From: Spiribacter salinus M19-40 | Lineage (GTDB): Bacteria; Pseudomonadota; Gammaproteobacteria; Nitrococcales; Nitrococcaceae | Direction: 5' to 3' | Length of the DNA stretch: 64,000 bases | Assembly (NCBI RefSeq): GCF_000319575.2 | Contig: NC_021291.1 | Span: forward strand, 310,001 to 374,000 | Part shown: in pieces, positions 26,845 through 37,872 of the stretch | Position numbering within the stretch: position 1 is the first letter of the stretch | Layout of the letters: each line of letters starts with the position of its first letter | The notes under the pieces: generated by a model | What the model saw: the letters and a program-made list of their open reading frames with translations, nothing else | Databases searched by the model: none | Told to the model about the DNA's origin: nothing | Program-made: the position numbers and the translations under genes

Positions 26845-28257
26845 TCAGTAGCGATAGTGCTCGGGCTTGAACGGGCCTTCCACCGGGACGCCGATGTAGT
26901 CAGCCTGCTCGCTAGCCAGGGTCGTGAGCTTCGCCCCGATCTTCTCGAGGTGCAGACGGGCCACTTCCTCGTCCAGATCCTTCGGCAGCACATACACCTC
27001 GTTGCGGTAGCTGCCGTCGTTGTTGAACAGTGCCATCTGGGCGAGCACCTGATTGGTGAAGCTCGCCGACATCACGAAACTCGGATGACCGGTGGCGCAG
27101 CCCAGGTTCATCAGGCGGCCCTCGGCGAGCAGAATGATCTTCTTGCCGTCGGGGAAGCGAATGTGATCGACCTGCGGCTTGATGTTCTCCCACTCGTACT
27201 GACGCAGGCCGGCCACGTCGATCTCGTTGTCGAAGTGCCCGATGTTGCAGACGATGGCCTCGTTCTTCATGGCCTTCATGTGATCGTGGTTGATCACATT
27301 GTAGTTGCCGGTGGCGCTGACGAAGATGTCGGCCTGGCTGGCAGCCTCGTCCATCGTGACCACGCGGTAGCCTTCCATCGCCGCCTGCAGGGCACAGATC
27401 GGATCCACTTCGGTCACCCAGACGCTGGCACCCAGTGCCTTCAGACTCTGTGCACAGCCCTTGCCGACGTCGCCGTAACCGGCCACCACCGCGATCTTGC
27501 CGGCGATCATGACGTCGGTGGCGCGCTTGAGGCCATCCACCAGCGACTCGCGGCAGCCATAGAGGTTGTCGAACTTGGTCTTGGTCACCGAGTCGTTGAC
27601 GTTCATGGCCGGGAAGGGCAGCTCGCCGGTCTGCTGCATCTCATAGAGCCGTTTGGCACCGGTCGTGGTCTCTTCAGTGACGCCTTTGATCGCAGCCTGA
27701 GTGCGGGCATAGAAGCCGGGCTTTTCCTGCAGCCGCCGACGGATCGCGGCGAAAAGGGCGCGTTCCTCGTCGCTGTCCGGATTATCGAGCACGGAGGGAT
27801 CCTGTTCGGCCTGGGCGCCAAGGGTGACGGCCAGGGTGGCATCGCCCCCATCGTCAAGGATCATGTTCGGCTCACCATTGGGCCATTCGAGGATGCGGTG
27901 GGTGAACTCCCAGTAGTCCTCCAGCGATTCACCCTTGTAGGCGAATACCGGCGTGCCGGCCTCAGCGATCGCTGCGGCGGCATGATCCTGGGTAGAGTAG
28001 ATGTTGCAGCTTGCCCAGCGGCACTCAGCGCCCAGCGCCTCGAGGGTCTGAATCAGGACCGCCGTCTGAATGGTCATATGAATCGACCCCGCCACGCGGG
28101 CGCCTTTCAGCGGCTTTTCATCGGCGTACTTCTCGCGCAGCGCCATCAGGCCGGGCATCTCGGTTTCGGCAATATCCATTTCGCGACGGCCAAACGGGGC
28201 CAGGCTCGCGTCGGCGATAATTGATCCAGAAAGCTTAGTCTCAACGACAGCGTTCAT
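26845..28257 (-). CDS. ahcY: Adenosylhomocysteinase
   Basis: It hydrolyses S-adenosylhomocysteine (SAH) to adenosine and homocysteine, removing the product inhibitor of methyltransferases. The 470 residues contain the NAD-binding loop [20 protein letters not shown] and the C-terminal [10 protein letters not shown] typical of the family. Substrate residues appear in [24 protein letters not shown]. Just upstream lies a SAH riboswitch (28281-28359), so expression should rise with SAH. metK lies upstream on the same strand, and rsmE, which makes SAH, follows. Confidence 0.98.
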   Translation of the reverse strand: MNAVVETKLSGSIIADASLAPFGRREMDIAETEMPGLMALREKYADEKPLKGARVAGSIHMTIQTAVLIQTLEALGAECRWASCNIYSTQDHAAAAIAEAGTPVFAYKGESLEDYWEFTHRILEWPNGEPNMILDDGGDATLAVTLGAQAEQDPSVLDNPDSDEERALFAAIRRRLQEKPGFYARTQAAIKGVTEETTTGAKRLYEMQQTGELPFPAMNVNDSVTKTKFDNLYGCRESLVDGLKRATDVMIAGKIAVVAGYGDVGKGCAQSLKALGASVWVTEVDPICALQAAMEGYRVVTMDEAASQADIFVSATGNYNVINHDHMKAMKNEAIVCNIGHFDNEIDVAGLRQYEWENIKPQVDHIRFPDGKKIILLAEGRLMNLGCATGHPSFVMSASFTNQVLAQMALFNNDGSYRNEVYVLPKDLDEEVARLHLEKIGAKLTTLASEQADYIGVPVEGPFKPEHYRY

Positions 28258-28280
28258 GGCTTCACTCCATGTGGTGCAGT

Positions 28281-28359
28281 CGAGCGCCGTTGTTATTTAA
28301 GTCCGGTGTTCGAGCCTCCCCCACCGACGGATGTCAGCGGGGTGCAGCGCTCCTCGAAC
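28281..28359 (-). promoter_or_regulatory. SAH riboswitch in the ahcY leader
   Basis: Read on the minus strand, the leader starts GGTTCGAGGAGCGCTGCACC, has a middle GGGAGGCTCGAACACC, and ends AACGGCGCTCG. TTCGAG pairs with CTCGAA (stem P1), and CACCCC pairs with the GGTGGGG tract (inner stem). GAGCGC pairs with GCGCTC in the distal segment to give the pseudoknot of the known SAH riboswitch class. It ends 24 bases before the ahcY ATG, so it could gate ribosome access or termination. The family is known to activate ahcY when SAH accumulates. Confidence 0.9.
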
Positions 28360-28378
28360 CCTGGACAGGTATTAGGGG

Positions 28379-29539
28379 CTAGCGTCCTGCGGCACTGCGC
28401 AGGGTTTCCGCCTTGTCGGTCCGCTCCCAGGTAAACGTGGGCTCTTCACGGCCAAAGTGCCCAAAACTGGCCGTTGCCTGATAAATGGGGCGAACCAAAT
28501 CCAGCATCTTCAGGATGCCATAGGGGCGTAGATCAAAGTGATCCCGCACCAGTTCCACGAGGCGGGATTCGGAGATGCGGCCGGTGCCGAAGGTGTCGAC
28601 GAAAATCGACATCGGCTCGGCGACACCGATGGCATAGGCCACCTGGATCTCGCACTTGTCCGCGAGGCCGGCGGCCACGATGTTCTTGGCTACGTACCGG
28701 CAGGCATACGCCGCTGAGCGGTCGACCTTGGACGGGTCCTTGCCCGAGAACGCGCCACCCCCATGGCGGGCCATGCCTCCATAGGTGTCCACAATGATCT
28801 TGCGTCCGGTCAGCCCGCAGTCGCCCACCGGCCCGCCGGTCACGAACTTGCCGGTCGGGTTGATGAAAAATCGGGTCCGGTCACTGATCCAGTCCGCCGG
28901 AATCACCGGCCGGATCACCTCTTCCATGATCGCTTCTTTGATGTCGGCCTGGGACACCGTGTCGTCGTGCTGACTGGACAGCACGATGGTATCTACGGCG
29001 ACCGGCTTGCCGTCCTCGTAGACGAAGCTGACCTGGGATTTGGCGTCGGGCCGCAGCCAGGGGAGGACACCGCGGCGGCGGATGTCGCTATGGCGCTTGA
29101 CCAGGCGATGGGCATAGGTGATCGGCGCTGGCATGAGCACGTCGGTCTCGCGGCAGGCGTAGCCAAACATCATGCCCTGGTCGCCCGCGCCCTGTTCTTC
29201 AGGCACCTCGCGATCCACGCCCTGATTGATGTCCGGGCTCTGCTTGCCAATGGCATTGAGCACCGCACAGGTCGCCCCATCAAAGCCGACCTCGGCGCTG
29301 TTATAGCCAATCTCGAGGATGGTTTGACGGGCAAGATCCTCGAGATCAATCCAGGCGCTGGTCGTGATCTCGCCGGCGATGATGACCATGCCGGTTTTCA
29401 CCATCGTCTCGCAGGCCACGCGGGCATTGGGATCATCCGCAATGATGGCATCCAGCACGGCATCCGAGATTTGATCGGCCACCTTGTCCGGATGTCCTTC
29501 GGAAACCGATTCCGAGGTAAAGAGGTACTGCTCGGCCAT
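28379..29539 (-). CDS. metK: S-adenosylmethionine synthetase
   Basis: It makes SAM from methionine and ATP. The ATG at 29539, beginning [19 protein letters not shown], gives 386 residues; a GGAGG site precedes it. The ATP motif [18 protein letters not shown] and the [13 protein letters not shown] and [19 protein letters not shown] signatures are present. No SAM riboswitch is visible in the 129-base gap to tkt. A TACACT hexamer on the minus strand (29586-29581) is a possible -10 but has no good -35. metK and ahcY are separated only by the SAH riboswitch leader, so SAM synthesis and SAH removal are linked. Confidence 0.97.
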   Translation of the reverse strand: MAEQYLFTSESVSEGHPDKVADQISDAVLDAIIADDPNARVACETMVKTGMVIIAGEITTSAWIDLEDLARQTILEIGYNSAEVGFDGATCAVLNAIGKQSPDINQGVDREVPEEQGAGDQGMMFGYACRETDVLMPAPITYAHRLVKRHSDIRRRGVLPWLRPDAKSQVSFVYEDGKPVAVDTIVLSSQHDDTVSQADIKEAIMEEVIRPVIPADWISDRTRFFINPTGKFVTGGPVGDCGLTGRKIIVDTYGGMARHGGGAFSGKDPSKVDRSAAYACRYVAKNIVAAGLADKCEIQVAYAIGVAEPMSIFVDTFGTGRISESRLVELVRDHFDLRPYGILKMLDLVRPIYQATASFGHFGREEPTFTWERTDKAETLRSAAGR

Positions 29540-29668
29540 TGGGGCGGATCGCCTCCGTGTAACGCGCAAAAACTCACGCCAGTGTAGCGTTGGTTGCCTG
29601 TTCGCGGGAAGTTCTGGAGAATTACCGGCTTACCGAACCCCGATCTGCCCGCCGGAGATACACCGCTC

Positions 29669-31669
29669 ATGTCCACTCGTCGTCAACTTGCAAACGCCAT
29701 CCGTGCCCTTTCGATGGACGCGGTCCAGCAGGCCAATTCCGGTCATCCGGGCGCGCCGATGGGCATGGCCGACATTGCCGAAGTGCTATGGAACGACTTC
29801 CTGGTTCACAACCCCGCTAACCCGCAGTGGCCCAATCGGGATCGCTTCGTGCTGTCGAACGGTCACGGCTCGATGCTGATCTACTCGCTGCTGCATTTGA
29901 GTGGGTACGACTTGTCACTGCAGGCGCTGAAAGATTTTCGCCAACTTCATTCGGGCACACCCGGGCATCCGGAGGTGGGCGATACGCCCGGCGTGGAAAC
30001 CACCACCGGGCCACTTGGACAGGGCCTAGCGAACGCGGTGGGCATGGCGCTCGCTGAACGACTGTTGGCCGGGCAATTTAACCGGCCAGGGCATTCCGTG
30101 GTGGACCACCGGACTTACTGTTTTCTCGGTGATGGCTGCCTGATGGAGGGCATCTCCCACGAGGTCTGCTCGCTTGCTGGCACACTCAAGCTGGGCAAGC
30201 TCATCGGGATTTACGATGACAACGGCATTTCGATTGACGGCAAGGTCAGCGGTTGGTTCACCGATGACACGCCCGCACGGTTCCAGGCGTACGGCTGGCA
30301 TGTGGTGGCCAATGTCGATGGCCACGACGCCGAGGCGGTGCGCGCCGCCCTCGAAGAGGCTCGGGCGGTGACCGACCGGCCTTCATTGATTTGCACCAAA
30401 ACAACGATTGGCTTTGGCGCCCCGAATGCCTGCGGAACCCATGGCGTGCACGGCGCGCCGCTGGGGGCCGAGGAGATCCAGGCAACCCGCGAATTCCTTG
30501 GCTGGGATCACGCGCCGTTCCAAATCCCGCATGCCATTTATGAGGGTTGGGATGCGCGCGCCAGTGGTGCAGCGGCGGAAGCGGAATGGCGTGAGCGCCT
30601 GGCTGCCTATCGCACGGCGCATCCCGAACTGGCCGCGGATCTTGAGCGTCGCATGGCCGGTGAGTTGCCAGCGCATTTCGCTGAGCATGCCGAGGCCTTC
30701 ATCAAGCAGGCGCAGGCGTCTGCAAAAGATGACGCCAGCCGCAAGCACTCGCAGGCGGTCCTGAACGGCTTTGGCCCGCACCTGCCAGAGCTGGTGGGTG
30801 GTTCGGCTGATCTCACCGGGTCCAACAACACCTGGTGGGACAGCTGCCGCATGGTCACTGCTGATGAGGCGGACGCCAATTACGTCTCGTATGGCGTGCG
30901 CGAGTTCGGCATGACCGCGATCACGAACGGGATGGCGTTGCACGGCGGGCTAGTGCCGTACGCAGGCACTTTCCTTGTGTTTTCAGACTACGCTCGGAAC
31001 GCGGTGCGGATGGCTGCGCTAATGGGCGTGCGCAGCATCCTGGTCTACACCCACGACTCCATTGGCCTCGGCGAGGATGGACCGACCCACCAACCGATCG
31101 AGCAATTGCCCAGTCTGCGTCTGATCCCCAACCTGGATGTCTGGCGGCCGTGCGATCTCACCGAGACGGCCGTGGCCTGGCAGGCCGCGATTGAACGCAC
31201 CGATGGGCCCAGCGCAATGGCCCTGTCGCGACAGAAATTGCCGCATCAGCCCCGACAGGACGACCAGGTCAGCGACATTCGACGTGGCGGTTACGTGCTG
31301 CGTGAGCCAGCCAACGAGCCCGCGGCCATTGTCATGGCGAGTGGCTCCGAAGTGGGCCTGGCCGTGGAAGCGGCGGAAGCGCTGGAAGCGAAAGGCCACG
31401 CTGTCCGCGTGGTTTCGATGCCCTGCCTGGAGCGATTCATGGCCCAACCCGCCGACTATCGGGAGTCCGTGCTGCCCGCGTCGGTGCGGTCACGTGTGGC
31501 CGTGGAGGCCGCTGCACCGGATAGTTGGCGCGGACTGGTCAGCAGCGACGCTGGACTGGTGGGCCTGAGCGGCTTCGGCGCCTCAGCACCGGGGGACACG
31601 GTTTACGAATGGATGGGCCTGACTGCCGCGGCGGTGGTGACGGCCGTTGAATCTCAGTTAGCGGGTTGA
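29669..31669 (+). CDS. tkt: Transketolase
   Basis: This thiamine-diphosphate enzyme moves two-carbon units in the pentose phosphate pathway. The ATG at 29669 has a GGAG site 11 bases upstream and starts [20 protein letters not shown], giving 666 residues. The cofactor motif [20 protein letters not shown] with [11 protein letters not shown] lies in the first domain. The second domain has [13 protein letters not shown] with the catalytic Glu region nearby. It leads the operon tkt-gap-pgk-pyk; gap begins 42 bases later. Confidence 0.97.
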   Translation: MSTRRQLANAIRALSMDAVQQANSGHPGAPMGMADIAEVLWNDFLVHNPANPQWPNRDRFVLSNGHGSMLIYSLLHLSGYDLSLQALKDFRQLHSGTPGHPEVGDTPGVETTTGPLGQGLANAVGMALAERLLAGQFNRPGHSVVDHRTYCFLGDGCLMEGISHEVCSLAGTLKLGKLIGIYDDNGISIDGKVSGWFTDDTPARFQAYGWHVVANVDGHDAEAVRAALEEARAVTDRPSLICTKTTIGFGAPNACGTHGVHGAPLGAEEIQATREFLGWDHAPFQIPHAIYEGWDARASGAAAEAEWRERLAAYRTAHPELAADLERRMAGELPAHFAEHAEAFIKQAQASAKDDASRKHSQAVLNGFGPHLPELVGGSADLTGSNNTWWDSCRMVTADEADANYVSYGVREFGMTAITNGMALHGGLVPYAGTFLVFSDYARNAVRMAALMGVRSILVYTHDSIGLGEDGPTHQPIEQLPSLRLIPNLDVWRPCDLTETAVAWQAAIERTDGPSAMALSRQKLPHQPRQDDQVSDIRRGGYVLREPANEPAAIVMASGSEVGLAVEAAEALEAKGHAVRVVSMPCLERFMAQPADYRESVLPASVRSRVAVEAAAPDSWRGLVSSDAGLVGLSGFGASAPGDTVYEWMGLTAAAVVTAVESQLAG

Positions 31670-31711
31670 ACCCCCGCGAGCCAGTACAGCAAGGAAAAGG
31701 AGTCTGCGAAC

Positions 31712-32722
31712 ATGGCGATTAAGGTAGGAATCAATGGCTACGGCCGCATTGGCCGCAATGTGCTGCGTGCCCTCTACGAGGCGGGTCGCAGCGATGAGAT
31801 TCGCGTCGTGGCCATTAATGATCTGGGTGATGCCGAGACGAACGCCTATCTCACGCAGGTCGACACGGCTCACGGACGCTTCCCGGGCACGGTAGAGGTC
31901 CGCGACGGCAATCTGATCGTCAACGGCGACGAGATCAAGGTGCTCGCCGAGCGTGATCCCGGCAAGCTGCCCTGGGGCGAGCTGGGTGTGGATGTCGTGA
32001 TGGAATGCACGGGGCTTTTTGCCAGCAAGGAGAAGGCCTCAGCGCATCTCGCCGGTGGCGCCAAAAAGGTCCTGATTTCGGCCCCGGCTGGCAAGGCTGT
32101 CGACGCATCTGTCGTCTATGGGGTGAACCATGACGTGCTGCGTGCCGAGCATACGGTGGTCTCTAACGCCTCTTGCACCACCAACTGCCTCGCGCCGCTG
32201 GTCAAACCGCTCAACGATGCCATCGGTCTCGAGCAGGGCCTGATGACCACCATCCATGCCTACACCAACGACCAGGTGCTGACCGACGTCTACCACAGCG
32301 ATCTGCGCCGCGCGCGCAGCGCCACCATGTCGCAGATTCCGACCAAAACCGGCGCAGCTGCCATGGTCGGGCTGGTGCTGCCAGAGCTCGACGGACGGCT
32401 CGATGGCTATGCCATGCGCATTCCAACGATCAACGTCTCGAGCGTCGATTTGTCGTTCATCGCCTCGCGGGATACCTCAGTGGACGAAGTCAACGCTGTG
32501 TTGAAAAAGGCCGCCGACGGTCCCTTGAAAGGGGTGCTGGCTTACAGCGATGGTCCCTACGTCTCGGTGGACTTCAACCACGATCCCCACTCCTCCACGT
32601 TTGATGCCACCCTGACCAAGGTGAGCGGTCGGCTGGTTAAGGCTTGCGCCTGGTACGACAACGAGTGGGGCTTCTCGAACCGGATGCTCGATACCAGCGT
32701 GGCGATGATGAAGGCCCAGTAA
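31712..32722 (+). CDS. gap: Glyceraldehyde-3-phosphate dehydrogenase, type I
   Basis: It oxidises glyceraldehyde-3-phosphate in glycolysis or runs in reverse in gluconeogenesis. The 336 residues begin with the NAD-binding [16 protein letters not shown]. The catalytic Cys is C155 in [13 protein letters not shown] and the paired His is H182 in [10 protein letters not shown]. Asp at position 37 (AINDLGD) points to NAD rather than NADP preference. AAGGAAAAGGAG forms the ribosome site. The stop codon shares a base with the pgk start (TAATG), indicating coupled translation. Confidence 0.97.
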   Translation: MAIKVGINGYGRIGRNVLRALYEAGRSDEIRVVAINDLGDAETNAYLTQVDTAHGRFPGTVEVRDGNLIVNGDEIKVLAERDPGKLPWGELGVDVVMECTGLFASKEKASAHLAGGAKKVLISAPAGKAVDASVVYGVNHDVLRAEHTVVSNASCTTNCLAPLVKPLNDAIGLEQGLMTTIHAYTNDQVLTDVYHSDLRRARSATMSQIPTKTGAAAMVGLVLPELDGRLDGYAMRIPTINVSSVDLSFIASRDTSVDEVNAVLKKAADGPLKGVLAYSDGPYVSVDFNHDPHSSTFDATLTKVSGRLVKACAWYDNEWGFSNRMLDTSVAMMKAQ

Positions 32723-33891
32723 TGGCGGTACGCACACTGGATGATGTCGAGCTCGACGGTCGTCGGGTTCTGGTGCGCGAAGATCTGAATGTGCCACTCA
32801 ACGACGGCGCGATTACCGACGATGCCCGGCTTCGGGCTGCGCTGCCGACGCTTCAGCGTTTGCTGGCAGCCAATGCCCGGGTGATGGTCATGAGCCATCT
32901 CGGGCGACCTGAGCCTGGTCAGTTTGACCCAGCCGCATCGCTTGCGCCGGTGGCCGCGCGTTTGGGCGAGCTGTTGGGGCGTGAGGTGCCCGTGGTGCGC
33001 GAGTGGCTGGACAGCGAGGTGGCCCCCGTGCCGGGTGCGCTCGTGGTCTGCGAGAACGTGCGCTTCAATGCGGGTGAGACCGAGGACGACGAATCATTGT
33101 CGCGACGTATGGCTGCGCTCTGCGACGTCTTCGTGATGGACGCCTTTGGCACGGCCCACCGTGCCCAGGCCTCCACCCACGGAGTCGCCCGCTTTGCGCC
33201 GGATGCGGTCGCCGGGCCTCTGTTGGCCGCTGAGCTCGAGGCCCTCGGCAAGGCACTCGCCGCGCCAGCGCGGCCGCTGGTGGCCATTATTGGCGGCTCA
33301 AAAGTGTCAACCAAGTTAACGGTGCTGGAGCAACTCACCGATCGAGTGGATCAGCTGATTGTGGGGGGTGGCATCGCCAACACATTCATTGCCGCAGCGG
33401 GGTATTCGGTCGGCCGCTCTTTGATGGAGGTGGATCTGGTGGACACAGCCCGTGCGCTGATGGACAAGGCAGCATCTGCTGGCAGCGAGATCCCCATCCC
33501 GGCGGATGTCATTGTGGCGACCGAGCTGAGTGATCATGCCGTACCGCGGGTGGCAGCCGTGGACGACATTAACGCCGATGAAATGATTCTCGATGTCGGC
33601 CCAAAGACCGCATCGGCCTATGCTGAGCGCCTGCGACAGGCGGGCACGATCGTCTGGAATGGCCCGGTGGGCGTATTCGAAATCGACGCCTTTGGCGAGG
33701 GCACGCGCGCACTGGCCGAGGCGATCGCCGAGAGCCCCGGATTTTCAATTGCCGGGGGCGGTGACACCTTAGCCGCCGTGTCGAAATACGGTGTGGCCGA
33801 GCACATCTCCTACATCTCCACGGGGGGTGGGGCGTTTCTCGAGTTTCTTGAGGGACGCACGCTGCCCGCTGTGGCGATTCTTGATCAGTAA
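32722..33891 (+). CDS. pgk: Phosphoglycerate kinase
   Basis: It interconverts 1,3-bisphosphoglycerate and 3-phosphoglycerate with ATP formation. The start at 32722 overlaps the gap stop by one base; the frame is open upstream but inside gap. The 389-residue product shows [27 protein letters not shown] and [17 protein letters not shown]. The ATP-binding C-terminal domain has [13 protein letters not shown] and [14 protein letters not shown]. All are in the expected order. The gene sits 12 bases from pyk. Confidence 0.97.
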   Translation: MAVRTLDDVELDGRRVLVREDLNVPLNDGAITDDARLRAALPTLQRLLAANARVMVMSHLGRPEPGQFDPAASLAPVAARLGELLGREVPVVREWLDSEVAPVPGALVVCENVRFNAGETEDDESLSRRMAALCDVFVMDAFGTAHRAQASTHGVARFAPDAVAGPLLAAELEALGKALAAPARPLVAIIGGSKVSTKLTVLEQLTDRVDQLIVGGGIANTFIAAAGYSVGRSLMEVDLVDTARALMDKAASAGSEIPIPADVIVATELSDHAVPRVAAVDDINADEMILDVGPKTASAYAERLRQAGTIVWNGPVGVFEIDAFGEGTRALAEAIAESPGFSIAGGGDTLAAVSKYGVAEHISYISTGGGAFLEFLEGRTLPAVAILDQ

Positions 33892-33903
33892 CAGGACATC
33901 GTT

Positions 33904-35343
33904 ATGACGCGTCAGACCAAGATTGTTGCCACCCTCGGTCCCGCAACCACGACCGAGTCCGCCCTCCAGGCCATTGTCGAGGCCGGCGTCGATGTCGTCC
34001 GAATGAATCTCTCTCATGGTGATCATGACGAGCACCGTGAGCGCGCTCGACTGTTGCGGGAGGCCGCCCGTAACGCCGGTCGCGTCGTGGGCATGCTGTG
34101 TGATCTGCAGGGCCCGAAGATTCGTATCGAACAGTTCGCCCGCGGGTCGGCCGAGCTGGAAGAGGGCGCGGCGTTCTTTCTGGATCCCGCCTTTGATGGC
34201 GCGGCGGGTACGGCCGAAGGCGTTGGTGTGGCCTACAAAGGGCTGCCTGAAGACGTGAATGCGGGCGATATCCTGCTGCTGGCGGATGGCCTCGTGCGAC
34301 TGCGCGTTGAGCGTATTGAGGGCACGCGGATCCACACCCGTGTGGAGACGGGTGGGATGCTGTCCGATCGCAAGGGCATTAACCGCCTGGGTGGTGGGTT
34401 GTCCGTTCGGGCGCTCACGGACAAGGACCGGAACGACATTAAACTGGCGGCCGAGCTGGAGGCCGACTACGTGGCGGTGTCTTTCCCACGCGATGGCGCC
34501 GATCTCGATGAGGCCCGCGAGCTACTGCGCGGCGCTGGTGGCCACGGGGGCGTTGTGGCGAAGATCGAGCGCCATGAGGCCGTTGAGTCACTCGGCGAGA
34601 TCATGGACGCCGCCGATGCCGTGATGATCGCCCGCGGTGACTTGGCCGTCGAGATTGGCGACGCCGAGCTGCCAGGTGTGCAAAAACGCATCATGCGCAT
34701 GGCGCGTGAACGGGATTGTGTGGTGATTACCGCCACGCAAATGATGCAGTCCATGGTGGACAGCCCCATGCCGACCCGGGCCGAGGTGCTTGATGTGGCC
34801 AATGCCGTGCTGGATGGCACCGATGCGGTCATGCTCTCCGAGGAGACGGCGGTGGGCCAGTATCCCGCAGAGACCGTCGCTGCCATGGCGCGTGTCTGCG
34901 TTGGGGCAGAGGCCTACGCGGATGAGTCGCGCCCCACGGACGTCGCCCGCCGGAGCCCCCATTTCGATCGCATTGACGAGGCGATTGCGAAGACGGCGAT
35001 CACGGCCGCGAATACCTTGGGCGTCAAAGCCATCGCCGCGATGACTGAGTCGGGGGCAACCACCATGTGGATGTCTCGGATTGGTACGGACATTCCCATT
35101 TACGCGCTCTCAGAGCAGCCGCGCACGCGCACCAAAATCACCCTGTATCGGGGTGTCCACCCGATCAGTTTTGACCCGACCATGCGCGAGCATGAGGCCG
35201 TGAATCGCGAGGCCGTTGAAGAGCTGACCCGGCGTGGTGTCGCCAGTGGCGACGATCTGGTTCTGATTACCAAAGGCGACCTGGCGGGCGTCCGCGGCGG
35301 GACAAATGCCATGAAGGTAGTTCGCGTTAACGAGATTCTCTAG
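33904..35343 (+). CDS. pyk: Pyruvate kinase
   Basis: It converts phosphoenolpyruvate and ADP to pyruvate and ATP. The 479 residues begin [31 protein letters not shown], the standard start of the barrel. The substrate loop is [18 protein letters not shown], and [33 protein letters not shown] carries the catalytic Lys and metal-binding residues. [38 protein letters not shown] completes the active site. The operon ends here rather than continuing to an aldolase gene; the stop overlaps the convergent purC stop. Confidence 0.97.
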   Translation: MTRQTKIVATLGPATTTESALQAIVEAGVDVVRMNLSHGDHDEHRERARLLREAARNAGRVVGMLCDLQGPKIRIEQFARGSAELEEGAAFFLDPAFDGAAGTAEGVGVAYKGLPEDVNAGDILLLADGLVRLRVERIEGTRIHTRVETGGMLSDRKGINRLGGGLSVRALTDKDRNDIKLAAELEADYVAVSFPRDGADLDEARELLRGAGGHGGVVAKIERHEAVESLGEIMDAADAVMIARGDLAVEIGDAELPGVQKRIMRMARERDCVVITATQMMQSMVDSPMPTRAEVLDVANAVLDGTDAVMLSEETAVGQYPAETVAAMARVCVGAEAYADESRPTDVARRSPHFDRIDEAIAKTAITAANTLGVKAIAAMTESGATTMWMSRIGTDIPIYALSEQPRTRTKITLYRGVHPISFDPTMREHEAVNREAVEELTRRGVASGDDLVLITKGDLAGVRGGTNAMKVVRVNEIL

Positions 35344-36236
35344 CGGCTGTCGCCGCAGAGCCGGTCGCGTGCCTCGCGGTACTTGGCCGCGGTCTGCTCG
35401 ATAATGACCTCGGGTAGCCGCGGCGCCGGCGCGGTCTTGTCCCAGTCGAGCGTATCCAGATAATCCCGAACGAATTGTTTGTCGAAACTCGGTGGTGAGC
35501 TGCCGGGTTGGTAGGCATCGGCTGGCCAGAAGCGGCTGGAATCGGGTGTGAGCGCCTCATCAATCCACACAAGATCGCCGGTGGCATCCAGGCCAAATTC
35601 GAATTTGGTATCTGCAATGAGGATGCCGCGATCGCGGGCATAGGTGGCGGCTTCGGTATAGAGCGCGAGTGTGATCGCCCGCAGTTGTTCAGCCAGCTCA
35701 CGGCCCAGGGCCTTGATAACGGCATCAAACCCGACGTTCTCGTCGTGGTCGCCTGCCGCTGCTTTGGTGGACGGGGTGAATAACGGCTGTGGTAGCTGGT
35801 CGGCTTGGCGTAAGCCGCTTGGCAGATTGATGCCACACAGGCTGCCGTGGGCCTGGTAATCCCGCCATCCCGAGCCGATTAGATAGCCCCGGGCGATGGC
35901 CTCGAAAGGCAGTGGCGATACCCGCCGGACTAGCGACGCGCGCCCGGCCACTTGCTCGCGTTCCGCCGGATCGCTTAATACCGCCTCAAGGGGCCGATCC
36001 AGGCACTGATTCGCGATGCGGCCGCCAAGGCGCTGGAACCAAAAGTTAGAGACCTGATTAAGAACCGCTCCCTTTCCTGGGATGGGATCCTGGAGCACCA
36101 CGTCAAACGCCGAGAGCCGATCGCTGGTCACCACGAGCAGCGCGTCATCATCGACCGCGTAGACATCCCGGACCTTGCCGCGCTGGAGCAGCGTCAGACT
36201 GCTCAGTTCGCTCTGGTACAACTGCTCGGGGCCCAC
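35340..36236 (-). CDS. purC: SAICAR synthase (phosphoribosylaminoimidazolesuccinocarboxamide synthase)
   Basis: It joins CAIR and aspartate in purine synthesis. GTG at 36236 is chosen because GAAGGAG lies six bases upstream; a TTG at 36242 abuts the ribosome site and is less likely. The 298-residue protein is the longer SAICAR synthase type, as in yeast Ade1. Motifs include [31 protein letters not shown] and [56 protein letters not shown] is also present. It is a monocistronic gene convergent with pyk. Confidence 0.95.
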   Translation of the reverse strand: MGPEQLYQSELSSLTLLQRGKVRDVYAVDDDALLVVTSDRLSAFDVVLQDPIPGKGAVLNQVSNFWFQRLGGRIANQCLDRPLEAVLSDPAEREQVAGRASLVRRVSPLPFEAIARGYLIGSGWRDYQAHGSLCGINLPSGLRQADQLPQPLFTPSTKAAAGDHDENVGFDAVIKALGRELAEQLRAITLALYTEAATYARDRGILIADTKFEFGLDATGDLVWIDEALTPDSSRFWPADAYQPGSSPPSFDKQFVRDYLDTLDWDKTAPAPRLPEVIIEQTAAKYREARDRLCGDSR

Positions 36237-36314
36237 GGCCAACTCCTTCGGTGCCTGGCAAACGTGAAAGCGGTGATCATAGCAGGCGGGATGCGTTTCA
36301 CCAGGACGCGGCTT

Positions 36315-37772
36315 TCAGTCGCTCTTCTTGATCTGCGAAAAGGCCGCCAGGGCCGCCTGCCGACTGGCTTTAAGGTCGACCATGGGGTGTGGGTAATCCA
36401 CGCCAAGCGTGATGCCTGCGGCAGACAGCACGGCCTGAGGTGCCTCCCAGGGCGCCTGTCGATGTTTTGCCGGTAGGCGGCCGAGTTCTGGGATCCACCG
36501 CGCGATGTACGTGCCTTCGGGATCGAACCGCTCGCCTTGACGCACGGGGTTAAAGACCCGGAAGTAAGGCGCGGCATCGGCACCGCTACCCGCAACCCAT
36601 TGCCAGCCCAGGCTGTTACTGGCCAGGTCCGCATCGACCAGAGTGTCCCAGAACCAGGCCTCGCCGGCTTGCCAGGGCAGGCGCAGGTTTTTCACCAGAA
36701 ACGAGCCAACCACCATGCGCACGCGATTGTGCATCCAGCCCGTACTGTAGAGTTCGCGCATGCCGGCATCGACCAGCGGGATGCCGGTCTCGCCGCGCTG
36801 CCAGGTCGCAAGCAGCTGATCATCCGGGTCGTCCTGCCAGGGGAAATCGGCAAATCGCGGGTTCAGCGGATAATCCGGAAAGTCCGGGTGGTGAAACAGC
36901 ACGTGATGCGCGAATTCACGCCAGCCAATCTCTGAGAGGAAGCGTTCCGCACTCTCCAGAAGGCCGGGTTCTGTCGCGGGATTCGATCGCGCCAGCCGGC
37001 TCTGAACCGCCTGCCAGACCTGCCGGGGGCCGATCTCGCCGGCGTGTAGATGCGGCGAGAGCCGTGAAGTGCCCTCGACCGCAGGCCAGTCTCTGCCAGA
37101 CTCATAAGCCGTCACCGTCTCATCCAGAAACGTTGTCAGGCGCTGATGTGCGCCGGCTTCACCCGGCTGCCAGGTGGCCCGTAATCCCGCGGCCCAATCG
37201 GTAGCGGGCAGCAGGTTCAGCGCTGCCAGTGGGGTCGACGCCGGCGTCGATATAGGCGCAGTAAGCGCTGGCGTCGGCATCGGGGCATCGGGGTCGGCCT
37301 GGCGCCGAGCCGCGCGCCAGAACGGAGTGAATGCCTTGTAATCACCGCCGGTGCCGGTTTTGATCGTCCAGGGCTCATGCAGCAGCGCCGCGTTATGGCT
37401 GTGAACGCTTAGTCCCCGCGCCTGGAGCGATTGTTTGATGTGCTTGTCACGCTCGATGAATGCTGGGTCATAGAGACGATTCCAGTGCACCGCCTCCGCA
37501 CCTGTCTCGTCGATCAGTGACTCGAGCGTCGCGAGTGTCTCGCCGCTGCGGATAATCAGCGTGAGGCCATGTTCCGCCAGGGCGCTGGATAGCGCCGTGA
37601 GGCTGTGGTGGAGCCACCATTGGCTGGCAGCGCCTGGCGCCCAGTCGCCCGCCTCGCCGGGCGCATGGATATAGACTGGGATGACGGGGCGACCATCACG
37701 GGCCGCCGCGCTCAGGGCCGGGTTGTCGGCAAGGCGCAGATCGCGCCGGAACCAGCAGATCGCCGCAGACAT
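36315..37772 (-). CDS. phr: Deoxyribodipyrimidine photolyase, class I
   Basis: It repairs UV pyrimidine dimers using blue light and FAD. The 485 residues include an N-terminal antenna domain starting AAICWFRRDLRLADNPALSAA. The FAD-binding C-terminal domain has TSRLSPHLHAGEIGPRQVW, GWMHNRVRMVVGSFLVKNL and DADLASNSLGWQWVAGSGADAAPYFRVFNP. The last segment includes the conserved Trp and Asn near FAD. Cryptochrome-like function cannot be excluded, but the length and motifs fit a CPD photolyase. It diverges from the SDR gene across about 100 bases. Confidence 0.95.
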   Translation of the reverse strand: MSAAICWFRRDLRLADNPALSAAARDGRPVIPVYIHAPGEAGDWAPGAASQWWLHHSLTALSSALAEHGLTLIIRSGETLATLESLIDETGAEAVHWNRLYDPAFIERDKHIKQSLQARGLSVHSHNAALLHEPWTIKTGTGGDYKAFTPFWRAARRQADPDAPMPTPALTAPISTPASTPLAALNLLPATDWAAGLRATWQPGEAGAHQRLTTFLDETVTAYESGRDWPAVEGTSRLSPHLHAGEIGPRQVWQAVQSRLARSNPATEPGLLESAERFLSEIGWREFAHHVLFHHPDFPDYPLNPRFADFPWQDDPDDQLLATWQRGETGIPLVDAGMRELYSTGWMHNRVRMVVGSFLVKNLRLPWQAGEAWFWDTLVDADLASNSLGWQWVAGSGADAAPYFRVFNPVRQGERFDPEGTYIARWIPELGRLPAKHRQAPWEAPQAVLSAAGITLGVDYPHPMVDLKASRQAALAAFSQIKKSD

Positions 37773-37872
37773 TCGGGTAGGTCCTTTCCAGATCAGGGAG
37801 CTAATGGCGGAGCGCCATGGTCAACCCGTAAGATTGTACCCATCGAATTTAACGGCCGCACGAGGCAGGCAT

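Noticed and set aside
26698-28224. A 508-codon plus-strand open frame antisense to ahcY
   Set aside because: It mirrors ahcY codon structure, shows no recognisable domain, and is explained by high GC at third positions.
29540-29668. SAM riboswitch in front of metK
   Set aside because: The gap lacks the stems and conserved blocks of known SAM riboswitch classes; only weak promoter-like hexamers are visible.
37801-37840. ECF sigma (RpoE/ChrR-type) promoter upstream of the SDR gene
   Set aside because: TAAGA is present at 37829, but the -35 position reads TGGCGG rather than TGATCC.
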